From contig NZ_CP142422.1 in the NCBI RefSeq assembly GCF_035974275.1, forward strand, positions 3,348,001 to 3,412,000: a stretch of 64,000 nt of DNA, in the 5' to 3' direction. A model generated the notes under the pieces. It had not been told where the DNA came from. It ran no database searches and saw only the letters and a list, made by a program, of their open reading frames with translations. The position numbers and the translations under genes were made by a program. Below are positions 28,419 through 36,513 of this stretch, in pieces (the stretch's first letter is position 1; the number at the start of each line of letters is the position of its first letter). Origin of the DNA: Chryseobacterium sp. MYb264. Lineage in GTDB: Bacteria; Bacteroidota; Bacteroidia; Flavobacteriales; Weeksellaceae.

Positions 28419-28904
28419 TTATACGTTTTTTGCAATTACAGATTCCAGTTCATCTTTACTCATTTCACCATCATTAAAATGAACCTTCACTCCATTTTTA
28501 TAGAAAATCGTTACCGGAATATTTCCATCCCAGTCTTTTTCAAATGTTGGAATCCAGGTATTCATCCTTTTAATATCATCCAGTAAAATGACTTCGGCAG
28601 TCAGGTTTTTATTTTTAATAAATTTAATCACTCTCTCTTTATCCATCAATCTGTCCAAAGAAACCAAGATCATTTTAAATTTCGGATTATCAGAATACTT
28701 TTTATTGATTTCCATAAAATGAGGAAGCTCTTTTACGCAGGGCGCACAGGTAGTTGACCAGAAATTAACTACTACAAGCTTCTCTTTTTCCTGTTGAATT
28801 CTCTTTTCAAGCTCTTCATATTTCACAGAAGGTAAGGTTGCTTGCTGAGCATTAACTATAGAAATAGAAAGGAGGATTAAAAAAAGGGCGATTAATTTTT
28901 TCAT
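28419..28904 (-). CDS. TlpA-like exported thioredoxin
   Basis: 161 residues from the ATG at 28904. Signal peptide to Val-Asn-Ala-Gln (about residue 20). Thioredoxin fold with the redox motif W-S-T-T-C-A-P-C-V-K-E-L-P (CxPC type typical of TlpA/ResA) near residue 55, and cis-Pro in N-I-P-V-T-I-F. Likely periplasmic reductant or disulfide handler. An exact -7 box (TAAATTTG, 28915-28908) ends 3 nt before the ATG, so its mRNA may be nearly leaderless. Co-transcribed with the redoxin downstream. Confidence 0.88.
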   Translation of the reverse strand: MKKLIALFLILLSISIVNAQQATLPSVKYEELEKRIQQEKEKLVVVNFWSTTCAPCVKELPHFMEINKKYSDNPKFKMILVSLDRLMDKERVIKFIKNKNLTAEVILLDDIKRMNTWIPTFEKDWDGNIPVTIFYKNGVKVHFNDGEMSKDELESVIAKNV

Positions 28905-28991
28905 AGTCAAATTTAACTAAAATGAATATTTATACCTGACTATCAAAATGTTAAAATTTATTAAATTCCATAATTTTTTAATCACAATTAA

Positions 28992-29020
28992 TTGATTTAA
29001 TAAAAATAAGTGTACTTTAG
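28992..29020 (+). promoter_or_regulatory. Promoter of bacteriocin-like peptide gene 2
   Basis: TTG (28992-28994), 18 nt, TACTTTAG (29013-29020), a one-mismatch -7 box. Same 18-nt spacing and imperfect -7 box as the promoter of peptide gene 1. Confidence 0.45.
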
Positions 29021-29046
29021 CGGTCAATCAAATAAAAATTATCACT

Positions 29047-29205
29047 ATGAAATCCACAAAAAATTTAAAAAAGAAGCTTACAAAAAATGAATTAAAAAAC
29101 ATTAAAGGAGCAGCAAAAGGACCTTGTTATGAGGGATTTTGTCGTAATGGTGCAGATGAAGAATGGAGATTGGGTGCAGGGGACAGAAATGGCTTCTGCT
29201 GCTAA
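29047..29205 (+). CDS. Bacteriocin-like peptide precursor, Cys-rich core
   Basis: 52 residues. The leader M-K-S-T-K-N-L-K-K-K-L-T-K-N-E-L-K-N-I-K ends Gly-Ala-Ala and aligns with the leader of the peptide at 24705 (K-N-L-K-K, L-S/T-K, L-K-x-I, G-A). The core is short, with Cys at 27, 32, 51 and 52 and several Gly/Asn/Arg. It has a promoter upstream and a terminator at 29227, so it is a compact monocistronic unit. No export or modification gene is adjacent. Biological activity is unproven; naming rests on leader type. Confidence 0.8.
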   Translation: MKSTKNLKKKLTKNELKNIKGAAKGPCYEGFCRNGADEEWRLGAGDRNGFCC

Positions 29206-29226
29206 TTTCAATGTCATAAAATAATG

Positions 29227-29259
29227 AATGATTGAGGAGAAATCTTCAATCATTTTTTT
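29227..29259 (+). terminator. Terminator after peptide gene 2
   Basis: AATGATTGAGGA (29227-29238) pairs with TCTTCAATCATT (29243-29254) with one wobble over a GAAA tetraloop, followed by a T7 run. Confidence 0.9.
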
Positions 29260-29317
29260 ATTCTTTCTTTAGGCTCCTTTTTTGCATGCATACATCTACC
29301 GTCAAATCCGTTTTATC

Positions 29318-29767
29318 ATGAAAAAAGTACTTATTTTTCTGGTACTCCAGTTCAGTATCTTAGCATTCACGCAAACCGCTGAAACTTATATTCCTGAATT
29401 CAGTAGTGTAAAAAACATTCCCGACTATGGAATTCTTAGAACAAAAATGAAACTCAGTGATGTGGTTACTAAAGCAGAGATATCCCCCGAATTTCCCGGA
29501 GGCACAGAAGCATTCAAAAGGCAGTTTGCCGAAAAAATGGATGTTATAGATGTTAAATCAGATCAGATCAATACCCGTGTTTATTTTATTGTAGAAAAAA
29601 ATGGTTATGTAAGGTTTGTGGCAGCCACCGGAGATAATAAAAAGCATTCCCAGGCCGCCGAAGTAGCAGTAAGAAGGCTATTCGTACGATGGAAACCAGC
29701 TACAAACAATGGAGAGCCTGTCCGCTTTTTATATACTTTCCCTTTGACCTTAAAGAAGTATGATTAA
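29318..29767 (+). CDS. Secreted TonB C-terminal-domain protein
   Basis: 149 residues from the ATG at 29318. Signal peptide ends near Ala-Phe-Thr-Gln. After a linker the A-E-I-S-P-E-F-P-G-G-T-E-A-F-K-R-Q-F block and V-Y-F-I-V-E-K-N-G-Y-V lead to R-W-K-P-A-T-N-N-G-E-P-V-R, the pattern of a TonB_C domain. There is no transmembrane anchor or Pro-rich spacer, so it is not an energy transducer by itself; it would be free in the periplasm. A diverged paralogue follows 37 bp downstream. Confidence 0.82.
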   Translation: MKKVLIFLVLQFSILAFTQTAETYIPEFSSVKNIPDYGILRTKMKLSDVVTKAEISPEFPGGTEAFKRQFAEKMDVIDVKSDQINTRVYFIVEKNGYVRFVAATGDNKKHSQAAEVAVRRLFVRWKPATNNGEPVRFLYTFPLTLKKYD

Positions 29768-29803
29768 GCTTTAATAAGTTTATCTTTGTTAAAAATTTTC
29801 ACC

Positions 29804-30238
29804 ATGAAAAAAATCGCAAACTGTTATTGCCTGTTATTTTACTGTTTCATTTCGGCCCAGGAAGCCATAGCAGGATCTACCGATTTGAACGAATTGGTTT
29901 TAATAGAAAAAAATAACAACGTGACAGGAGACATTGAAAAAGCAGCCGAATTTCCTAAAGGGATTAATGTTTTTAGGCAAATGCTTTTAAAAAACTTTAG
30001 AGGCAAAAAAATAAAAGGAACTGAAAATATGAGTTGCGAACTTCTTTTTATTATTGACAAAACAGGCTCAATGACAGATATAAAAGCCACAGGAAACAAT
30101 CAAAGCTTTAATGAAGAAGTGATTCGATCGGTTTCAAAAATTAAAGACAAATGGGTTCCTGCTGAAATTAATGGTCAAAAAGTCCGTTACAGAGTGAGGA
30201 TTCCGTTACACTTCAACTTTGATTCACCAAAAAAATAG
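29804..30238 (+). CDS. Secreted TonB C-terminal-domain protein, paralogue
   Basis: 144 residues from the ATG at 29804. Signal peptide ends at Ser-Ala-Gln (about residue 19). The A-A-E-F-P-K-G-I-N-V-F-R-Q block and I-D-K-T-G-S-M-T-D-I-K-A-T-G, then K-W-V-P-A-E-I-N-G-Q-K-V-R-Y, align with the preceding protein, marking them as tandem paralogues. An exact -7 box TATCTTTG (29781-29788) lies 15 nt before the start, so it may have its own promoter. Function unknown. Convergent with mutS, 6 bp apart. Confidence 0.8.
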   Translation: MKKIANCYCLLFYCFISAQEAIAGSTDLNELVLIEKNNNVTGDIEKAAEFPKGINVFRQMLLKNFRGKKIKGTENMSCELLFIIDKTGSMTDIKATGNNQSFNEEVIRSVSKIKDKWVPAEINGQKVRYRVRIPLHFNFDSPKK

Positions 30239-30244
30239 AATATA

Positions 30245-32839
30245 TTACTTCCCAATCATCTTTTTAATCGCATTCAGCTTCATCAAAGCTTCAATCGGGG
30301 TCAGTGTATTAATATCAATTTTCGTCAGTTCTTCCCGAATACTTTCCAAAACGGGATCGTCCAACTGAAAGAAAGACAATTGCATATTTTCCTCAGTCAC
30401 TTTTTTGATGCTTTCGGAAGAGCTTCCCTGAGTTCGGCTTGCTTCCAGTGTTTTCAGAATTTCGTTCGCTCTGTTCACTACTTTAGAAGGCATTCCCGCC
30501 AGTTTGGCCACGTGAATACCGAAGCTATGCTCACTGCCTCCCGGCACCAGTTTTCTAAGGAAAATAATATTTCCTTTGTTCTCCTGAATCGAAACATGGA
30601 AATTTTTTACCCGTTCAAAATTCACGGTCATTTCATTCAATTCATGATAATGTGTTGCAAATAAGGTCTTTGCCTGAGTCGGGTGCTGATGAAGATATTC
30701 CGCAATCGCCCAAGCGATAGAAACCCCGTCATAGGTTGAAGTTCCACGACCGATTTCATCTAATAAAATTAAACTTCGATCAGAAATATTATTCAGAATA
30801 TTTGCTGCTTCATTCATTTCCACCATAAAAGTAGATTCGCCCGAAGAAATATTGTCTGTTGCCCCTACCCTTGTGAAAATTTTATCCAAAACACCGATTT
30901 CAGCGTGCTTTGCAGGCACAAAACTTCCAATTTGCGCTAAAAGACAAACAATCGCGGTCTGACGGAGAATTGCCGATTTACCTGCCATGTTCGGTCCGGT
31001 CACCATGATAATCTGTTGAGAATCTTTATCTAAGAAGATATCATTCGGGATATATTTTTCACCTAAAGGAAGTGCATTTTCGATAATCGGATGTCTTGCT
31101 TCTTTTAAATCGATCGCAAAAGTTTCCGTTAAAACAGGTTTTGTATAACTCTCAGAGACAGCTAATTCAGATAAACCAACCGCAACATCTAACTGAGCGA
31201 TAATATTTGAATTTTCCTGAATCTGGTCGATGTAAATCATCGTTTCAGCACAAACATTTCTGTACAGCTGATTTTCTAAAACGCCGATTTTTTCTTCCGC
31301 TCCAAGAATCTGGCTTTCATACTCTTTCAGCTCTTCCGTAATGTAACGTTCGGCATTTACCAACGTCTGCTTTCGCAACCAGTCACCTGGAACTTTATCT
31401 TTATGGGTATTTCGAACCTCAATATAATATCCGAAAACATTGTTAAAATCAATTTTAAGGCTTGTAATTCCGGTTCTTTCAATTTCTCTTTGGCACATTT
31501 CATCCAGGAAACCGCGACCTTTGGATTGAAGCCCTCTTAATCTATCCAATTCTTCGGAAATCCCTTCTTTAATGACATTTCCTTTTGATAAATTAACCGG
31601 AAGTTCTTCATTTAAATGATTTTGAAGACATTTTATCAATTCATCCTGATCGTATAGAGGTTCCAGCCAAGCCAAAATATCGGCGTGAGGATGAAGCAAT
31701 CCTTTAATCGTATGAATATTAATCAGACTCTGGCGAAGATATCCCAATTCTTTTGGAGAAATTTTTTCTGCCGCCAGTTTTCCCATTAATCGATCCAAAT
31801 CAGAAATCGATTTTAATAATTGGAAAATTTCATATTTAAGATGATCGTTTTCGTTTAAAAAATCAATTAAAGAAAGCCTTCTGTTGATTTCGTTAACCGA
31901 TTTTAAAGGTAAAATAATTCTTCGTCTCAACAATCTTCCTCCCATCGGAGTTGAAGTTTTGTCGATAATATCCAACAAAGATTTTCCCTGTGCATTGCTT
32001 GGATACACAATTTCAAGGTTTCTCAATGTGAAATTATCCATCATCAGAAAATCTTCCTGCGGAATCGTCTGAATTTTAGTGATGTGAGCCAATAAATTAT
32101 GATGCGTATCTTCAACTAAATAGGCAAAAATTGCTCCTGCCGCCGTAATCGCCAATGGCTGATTTTCAACACCAAAACCCTTTAATGAATTGGTTTTAAA
32201 ATGATTCGTCAGTTTTTCGTAGGCAAAATTATATTGATAAGCCCAATCTTCAAGCTTGAAAGCATTTTTATTTTTAATCTGTTCCGGAATCTGCACGCTT
32301 CGCTGATAAATAATTTCACTCGGATCAAAAGTATGAATGATGTGAAGCAATTTTTCTAAATTTCCCTCACTCACTAAAAATTCTCCCGTAGAAATATCAA
32401 CCAAAGCAATCCCAAACTTCTCCTTTTCTTTATGAAGAGACAGCAGGAAATTATTCTTTTTTGAGTTTAAAACCTGATCGTTGAACGTAACTCCGGGCGT
32501 CACCAATTCGGTGACTCCCCTTTTTACGATTCCTTTCACCATTTTCGGATCTTCCAACTGGTCGCAAATCGCGACTCTCATTCCAGCTCTTACCAATTTT
32601 GGCAGGTAAGAATCTACCGAGTGATGCGGAAATCCGGCCAATTCGATATGACCTTCACCGTTGGCTCTTTTCGTTAAAACGATTCCTAAAATCTGAGAAG
32701 TTCTCACGGCATCCTGCCCGAAAGTTTCGTAAAAATCCCCCACTCTGAATAGTAAAAGTGCATCCGGGTACTTCGCCTTGATAGTGTTGTACTGTGTCAT
32801 TAACGGGGTTTCTTTCTTTTCTTTCGTCGCCTTTGCCAT
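30245..32839 (-). CDS. mutS: DNA mismatch repair protein MutS
   Basis: 864 residues, the normal MutS1 length. Mismatch-binding motif Phe36-Tyr-Glu38 in G-D-F-Y-E-T-F near the N-terminus; Walker A in T-G-P-N-M-A-G-K-S at about 618; Walker B in L-I-L-L-D-E-I-G-R-G-T-S-T; signature helix F-A-T-H-Y-H-E-L. These identify the canonical post-replicative mismatch recognition ATPase, partner of MutL. Start at 32839 (Met-Ala-Lys-Ala-Thr) is the only one preserving the N-terminal domain. The gene is alone, followed by about 350 bp without genes on the upstream side before an insertion sequence. Confidence 0.97.
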   Translation of the reverse strand: MAKATKEKKETPLMTQYNTIKAKYPDALLLFRVGDFYETFGQDAVRTSQILGIVLTKRANGEGHIELAGFPHHSVDSYLPKLVRAGMRVAICDQLEDPKMVKGIVKRGVTELVTPGVTFNDQVLNSKKNNFLLSLHKEKEKFGIALVDISTGEFLVSEGNLEKLLHIIHTFDPSEIIYQRSVQIPEQIKNKNAFKLEDWAYQYNFAYEKLTNHFKTNSLKGFGVENQPLAITAAGAIFAYLVEDTHHNLLAHITKIQTIPQEDFLMMDNFTLRNLEIVYPSNAQGKSLLDIIDKTSTPMGGRLLRRRIILPLKSVNEINRRLSLIDFLNENDHLKYEIFQLLKSISDLDRLMGKLAAEKISPKELGYLRQSLINIHTIKGLLHPHADILAWLEPLYDQDELIKCLQNHLNEELPVNLSKGNVIKEGISEELDRLRGLQSKGRGFLDEMCQREIERTGITSLKIDFNNVFGYYIEVRNTHKDKVPGDWLRKQTLVNAERYITEELKEYESQILGAEEKIGVLENQLYRNVCAETMIYIDQIQENSNIIAQLDVAVGLSELAVSESYTKPVLTETFAIDLKEARHPIIENALPLGEKYIPNDIFLDKDSQQIIMVTGPNMAGKSAILRQTAIVCLLAQIGSFVPAKHAEIGVLDKIFTRVGATDNISSGESTFMVEMNEAANILNNISDRSLILLDEIGRGTSTYDGVSIAWAIAEYLHQHPTQAKTLFATHYHELNEMTVNFERVKNFHVSIQENKGNIIFLRKLVPGGSEHSFGIHVAKLAGMPSKVVNRANEILKTLEASRTQGSSSESIKKVTEENMQLSFFQLDDPVLESIREELTKIDINTLTPIEALMKLNAIKKMIGK

Positions 32840-33184
32840 TAAAAATCGGTCTTTAAAATTTAGGATGGTAAAAATATGAAATAAAGATGAGAAAGTATCC
32901 CGATTTAAAAAGTGTCATTTAACATTAAAGCGTTTAGCGGAAAGCCGGAAGAGTGAGGCTGGAAGTTCTTTATGATGTGATGATCATAAAAATTCAGAGA
33001 AAAATGGGCCGATTTTGATGTTATCACTTTACATAACCTCCAGCTTCCCAACTTCATTAAATAAACAAGTCTGTTATCCCGAATTCAGGTTAAACACAAA
33101 CTTTGGTAGATTTTAACGTTAAATCTCGTTTTGAATCTTTCGCTTAACACATATTTAACTATAAATCAATCTATAAGGCTTACT
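32840..33184. other. Gene-free region between mutS and the insertion sequence
   Basis: No supported frame, RNA or strong hairpin. It is AT-rich, and the mutS promoter should lie at its left end, but no full TTTG-N-TAnnTTTG match was found there. Confidence 0.5.
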
Positions 33185-33188
33185 ATTT

Positions 33189-34657
33189 AGTCGCTCCTTA
33201 AAAAGCTGTTTTTTGACTTTGAAAATTATATTTGCCTAAAAAGATTCGGAGAACAAGTTCGAGCCAAAGAAGAATTTGTTGTTTGATTTGATTCAATCTC
33301 ATCTTCAAATTGTATCCAATCCCTGCTAATAATGCATTATTAATATCTCCAGCCACTCCTTTCAGGAAGTTTAATCCTAAGGAGTGGTTTCTTTTTAAAT
33401 GAGAGATACAAGGTTCTATGGCTGCTCTTGCCCGGAATCTTAATCTGGCTACTTGTTGCCCATATTTTGTTTTTTCTTTTTTTGCGGGAAGCAAAATTGC
33501 TGTTCCTTCCACTTCTTTGATTCCTTTAAATCCTCTGTCTGTAGTGGCTTTCGTAGGTCTTGTTCCGCCAACGGATTTTCTTACCCTCTCACTCTGTGCC
33601 AATGATTCTTCAAGAGTTTTACTATCGTGAGGATTGCCAGAAAATCTCTTTACCGAGCTGATGATCCCTGTTTTCCGACCTCTTACTACTGCTACTTTTG
33701 TCCCAAACTCGTATGCTTTTCCCGATTTTCCTTTCGCAATACACGCAACTTGTGGCTCGTGAAGACTGTAAATTTTATCTTTCGTGGTACGTTCTTGGGT
33801 GAGTGCTTTAAGGTAAATTTTAAAAACGTCTTCGTAGCCTTTCAAAACATCTTTAGGAAGTTTTCTTTCCAATTCCCGAAGAACTCTTTTACCAATCGTC
33901 CTGAGCTTTTTCCTCGCCATTTTTGCCTTCTTCTGTCTTCTGGGATGATGTCCAAAAAAAGCGTCCCGCAATAATTGTTTGCTCACTCTTCTGTAGCTTT
34001 GTCTTTGTACAACGCTCTCTTTTTCTGCTATTTTTCTACAATTGTCGATTACTTTTTTTGCTAATTTGGCATCGGTAGGAAAGGTAATGTTCTTCTCCTG
34101 AACCGTCGTATCTACCTGAACTTCATCTTCTGTTTTGGCTTTGGGATGGAGAGAAACGCTTTGTCCCAAAAGAAATTCCAAACCCTTATCTCCAATTCTT
34201 TTTCTGAAGTGTACAAAATTGCTCGGATCGAAAGGCTGCTCTGTCTGGAAAAAGGTTTCTCCGGTAAAATATTGCCAATACGCATTCTCAATCCATCTCT
34301 CTATTACACTTTCATCACTTTCTTTAAACATTTCCTTGAGCAAAAGCATTCCTGCTATTTTACGGATAGCAATAGAAGGTCTTCCGTTTTCTGAAAATAA
34401 TTTCTCAAACTCTGACTCCATTTTATCCCAGGAAATCTCCCCAGCTAATTTTACCACCGGATGCTCCATATTAATAAGCTCCGTAAGCCTGGTCTTGAAT
34501 AAATTCTGCTGTAAATCCTCTCTTATTTTGCCTAACATTTTGCCACTTTTTATATCCTAAAAATACAATTTATTGCAATTTTTTACAACGATTTTTTACG
34601 AAATATAAGTGCATAAAACTGATAATCAAAATATTACTTGGTTTTTAAGGAATGACT
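33189..34657 (-). mobile_element. Insertion sequence, IS5-type, 1469 bp, with 4-bp target duplication
   Basis: Terminal inverted repeats: left AGTCGCTCCTTAAAAAG from 33189, right end reading inward on the minus strand AGTCATTCCTTAAAAAC from 34657; 14 of 17 match. Direct repeats ATTT flank it (33185-33188 and 34658-34661), consistent with a target duplication. The single transposase frame fills the element and its stop lies inside the left terminal repeat. It appears intact and so possibly active. Confidence 0.85.
33198..34538 (-). CDS. IS5-family transposase (DDE)
   Basis: 446 residues. An N-terminal helical DNA-binding region includes the DUF772-like stretch (I-R-K-I-A-G-M-L-L-L-K). The DDE catalytic core has V-D-T-T-V-Q-E-K-N-I-T-F-P-T-D (first Asp), T-T-D-R-G-F-K-G (second Asp) and R-A-A-I-E-P-C-I-S-H-L-K-R (Glu). 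These point to the IS5/IS1182-like group seen in many bacteria; exact subgroup not assigned. The frame is full length with no internal stop. Start at 34538 (Met-Leu-Gly-Lys) lies 119 bp inside the right end. Confidence 0.92.
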   Translation of the reverse strand: MLGKIREDLQQNLFKTRLTELINMEHPVVKLAGEISWDKMESEFEKLFSENGRPSIAIRKIAGMLLLKEMFKESDESVIERWIENAYWQYFTGETFFQTEQPFDPSNFVHFRKRIGDKGLEFLLGQSVSLHPKAKTEDEVQVDTTVQEKNITFPTDAKLAKKVIDNCRKIAEKESVVQRQSYRRVSKQLLRDAFFGHHPRRQKKAKMARKKLRTIGKRVLRELERKLPKDVLKGYEDVFKIYLKALTQERTTKDKIYSLHEPQVACIAKGKSGKAYEFGTKVAVVRGRKTGIISSVKRFSGNPHDSKTLEESLAQSERVRKSVGGTRPTKATTDRGFKGIKEVEGTAILLPAKKEKTKYGQQVARLRFRARAAIEPCISHLKRNHSLGLNFLKGVAGDINNALLAGIGYNLKMRLNQIKQQILLWLELVLRIFLGKYNFQSQKTAF

Positions 34658-34726
34658 ATTTAACAGAATTTAAAATCAAAATTCTGAAGCGATTATCTAT
34701 TTTTGTGTCGTTAATAACACACTCTG

Positions 34727-35202
34727 ATGAAAAAAAATTTTGGATACTAATTTCTGTACTAGTGTTAACTTCATGTTCCCAAGACAGTATGAACCACCAA
34801 GTGTTAATCATAGAAAATAGCCGTAAATTACCTACCCTCGTTGTTACTTTTGAGCTTGAAGACGGAAAAAAACCGCAAAAAACACTTTATTATCACGAAC
34901 ACAAGGACAATGGTGTAGAACTTCTGTATCAGCCGGACTTAGGCAAATATACCTATCTGGGAACTCCCGTAAAAAAAATTAATCTGGGCCATACTTCGGA
35001 GATCTCCTTTACCCCAAATAATGTGATTTATAAAGGTCTCGGACAGAAAGCTTATACGCTGATAAGGGACTATAATACCAACACCTGGGGATTATTCAAT
35101 ACCGTTGATCTTAAAGGAATAAACGACGGAGGTCCTTTACGTATCGAAACCATACGGGACGCCAATAATAAAAAAATAATCAAACTCCGAAGTTATCGCT
35201 AA
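34727..35202 (+). CDS. Lipoprotein of unknown function with frameshift at an A8 tract
   Basis: The expected start ATG (34727) is followed by exactly eight A and then TTTTGG. Read as is, it stops after seven codons; nine A (or six) would give Met-Lys-Lys-Lys-Phe-Trp-Ile-Leu and a lipobox Leu-Thr-Ser-Cys, continuing in the long frame to 35202. The open frame upstream to 34609 is only insertion-sequence and leader DNA. An exact -7 box TATTTTTG (34698-34705) supports the ATG at 34727. The mature part is about 150 residues with beta-rich sequence (L-V-V-T-F-E-L-E-D-G-K-K-P); no family recognised. Either a pseudogene, slippage-controlled, or a sequencing error. Confidence 0.6.
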
Positions 35203-35229
35203 CAATTCCTATTCGCACCATTATTGTAC

Positions 35230-35255
35230 AAACAAGAATCTCCGGGTTCTTGTTT
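35230..35255. terminator. Bidirectional terminator
   Basis: AAACAAGAA (35230-35238) / TTCTTGTTT (35247-35255), perfect 9-bp stem with an 8-nt loop, between the convergent lipoprotein gene and cupin gene. Confidence 0.75.
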
Positions 35256-36132
35256 ACTTTTCTTTATTTAAAAACTGTTGCAATGCGGCTGTGCTTTTCT
35301 TAAACGCCCATTTTTGTTTATATGTTACCCATTTTGCTTTGAATATTTTTCGCATTAATTTATCTGTATATCGCATGATAAAAACGTGATACAGCATATT
35401 GGCAAATACATTCGGTTTATTGGGAAGTGCACGAAGCGACATCGAAAACCCAGGTTCTAAATAGCGGTTAAAATGCCAGAAAGCACCCGGAATAAAAAGT
35501 GCATCACCATGTTCCATGAAAATTTCAAATCCTTTGGCATGTTTCAGGGCAGGAAATTTTTCATAATCAGGATTTTCATAATCGATATCATAAATTGTAT
35601 GAACCGACAACGGAACTTTATACAGAAAAGCAGACTGCTTTTGGTCGAACAATAAAATTCTTTTTTTTCCTTCAAAATGAATATGAAGAAAATCTCCCAG
35701 ATCAACATCATAATGCATCAGGACGTGTGCTTCACTTCCTCCAAAAAACAAGGTTGGAAGACGCTTGAAAAATTTCATTCCTAAGTCAGGATATGTGAAG
35801 TTTTTCAGCAATTCAGGAAGCCGGTCGGTGATAATATAAAAGAAAATACGAAGGTCGGAGGGCTTGCTTTTAATGGTGTCGATATAATCCTTCATCTTCA
35901 TTTTAATAACCGGAGCATCGCTACTTTTATTGGCATCCGCAGGTTTGTTATCATATAAAGGAACTTCCTGCTCACCTGCCTTCTCACGAATAAAATCAAA
36001 ATTCCATTGATCAAAGGCTTCCCAGCGGCCGGCGAAATTCTTAATCAGAAGAGGTTTATGCTTTCTGAAATAGTTCTTCTGAAAATCTTCTTTGGTAATA
36101 TCCGTTACAACATCTACGTTTTCGAGAATCAT
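35254..36132 (-). CDS. Cupin-like JmjC-domain protein
   Basis: 292 residues, cytoplasmic. The cupin_8/JmjC fold is marked by K-P-L-L-I-K-N-F near residue 27, the metal-binding H-Y-D-V-D-L-G-D-F-L-H (His-x-Asp type) at about 140-150, K-K-R-I-L-L-F-D, and G-D-A-L-F-I-P-G-A-F-W-H-F with the second His. Relatives are 2OG-dependent protein or tRNA hydroxylases. No partner gene nearby reveals the substrate. Its upstream region (36133-36513) is shared with the divergent bestrophin gene. Confidence 0.85.
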   Translation of the reverse strand: MILENVDVVTDITKEDFQKNYFRKHKPLLIKNFAGRWEAFDQWNFDFIREKAGEQEVPLYDNKPADANKSSDAPVIKMKMKDYIDTIKSKPSDLRIFFYIITDRLPELLKNFTYPDLGMKFFKRLPTLFFGGSEAHVLMHYDVDLGDFLHIHFEGKKRILLFDQKQSAFLYKVPLSVHTIYDIDYENPDYEKFPALKHAKGFEIFMEHGDALFIPGAFWHFNRYLEPGFSMSLRALPNKPNVFANMLYHVFIMRYTDKLMRKIFKAKWVTYKQKWAFKKSTAALQQFLNKEK

Positions 36133-36488
36133 TTTGATTTGGTATTTAAAATGAGGACTAAAAATAGTCTTTTTTTGAATTTTGAGGAAATTTTAAAGTT
36201 AAATAATCTTTCACGGATTTTGAAAACAATTTTACTCCCAATAGCTATTATTTTATTTAAATGCAAAGCTTAATTTTCAATCCTTATTTCATTTCAGAAA
36301 GCAAAGGTAAATAAAATTTGCTCCACGAAGCTTGAAAATAATGCTTCATCAAATCAACTTGTTGATTATTCTTGACTCACTTAAATATTAAGAGTTTAAA
36401 TAATACTTTGCGTCAAAAAAATAATCCTAATTTCAGATTTAAATCTAATTTAAAAAGCCCTTCAATCTTCAGATCAAAATGAAAATTT
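36133..36488. other. Divergent intergenic region
   Basis: About 380 bp between the cupin and bestrophin genes. It holds a small perfect palindrome AATCAAC-tt-GTTGATT (36352-36367) and a box CAAAGGTA (36302-36309, TACCTTTG on the minus strand) that could be a distant promoter for the cupin gene. No coding frame supported. Confidence 0.45.
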
Positions 36489-36496
36489 TATCTTTG
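36489..36496 (+). promoter_or_regulatory. -7 element of the bestrophin gene
   Basis: TATCTTTG, exact TAnnTTTG, 17 nt before the ATG at 36514. No convincing -33 TTTG/TTG upstream. Confidence 0.4.
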
Positions 36497-36513
36497 TAAC
36501 ACCAAAAACATTT

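Noticed and set aside
36154..36177. Hairpin GACTA-aaaa-TAGTC with T tract as a terminator
   Set aside because: No plus-strand gene ends before it; the 5-bp stem is weak and it sits just upstream of the cupin start.
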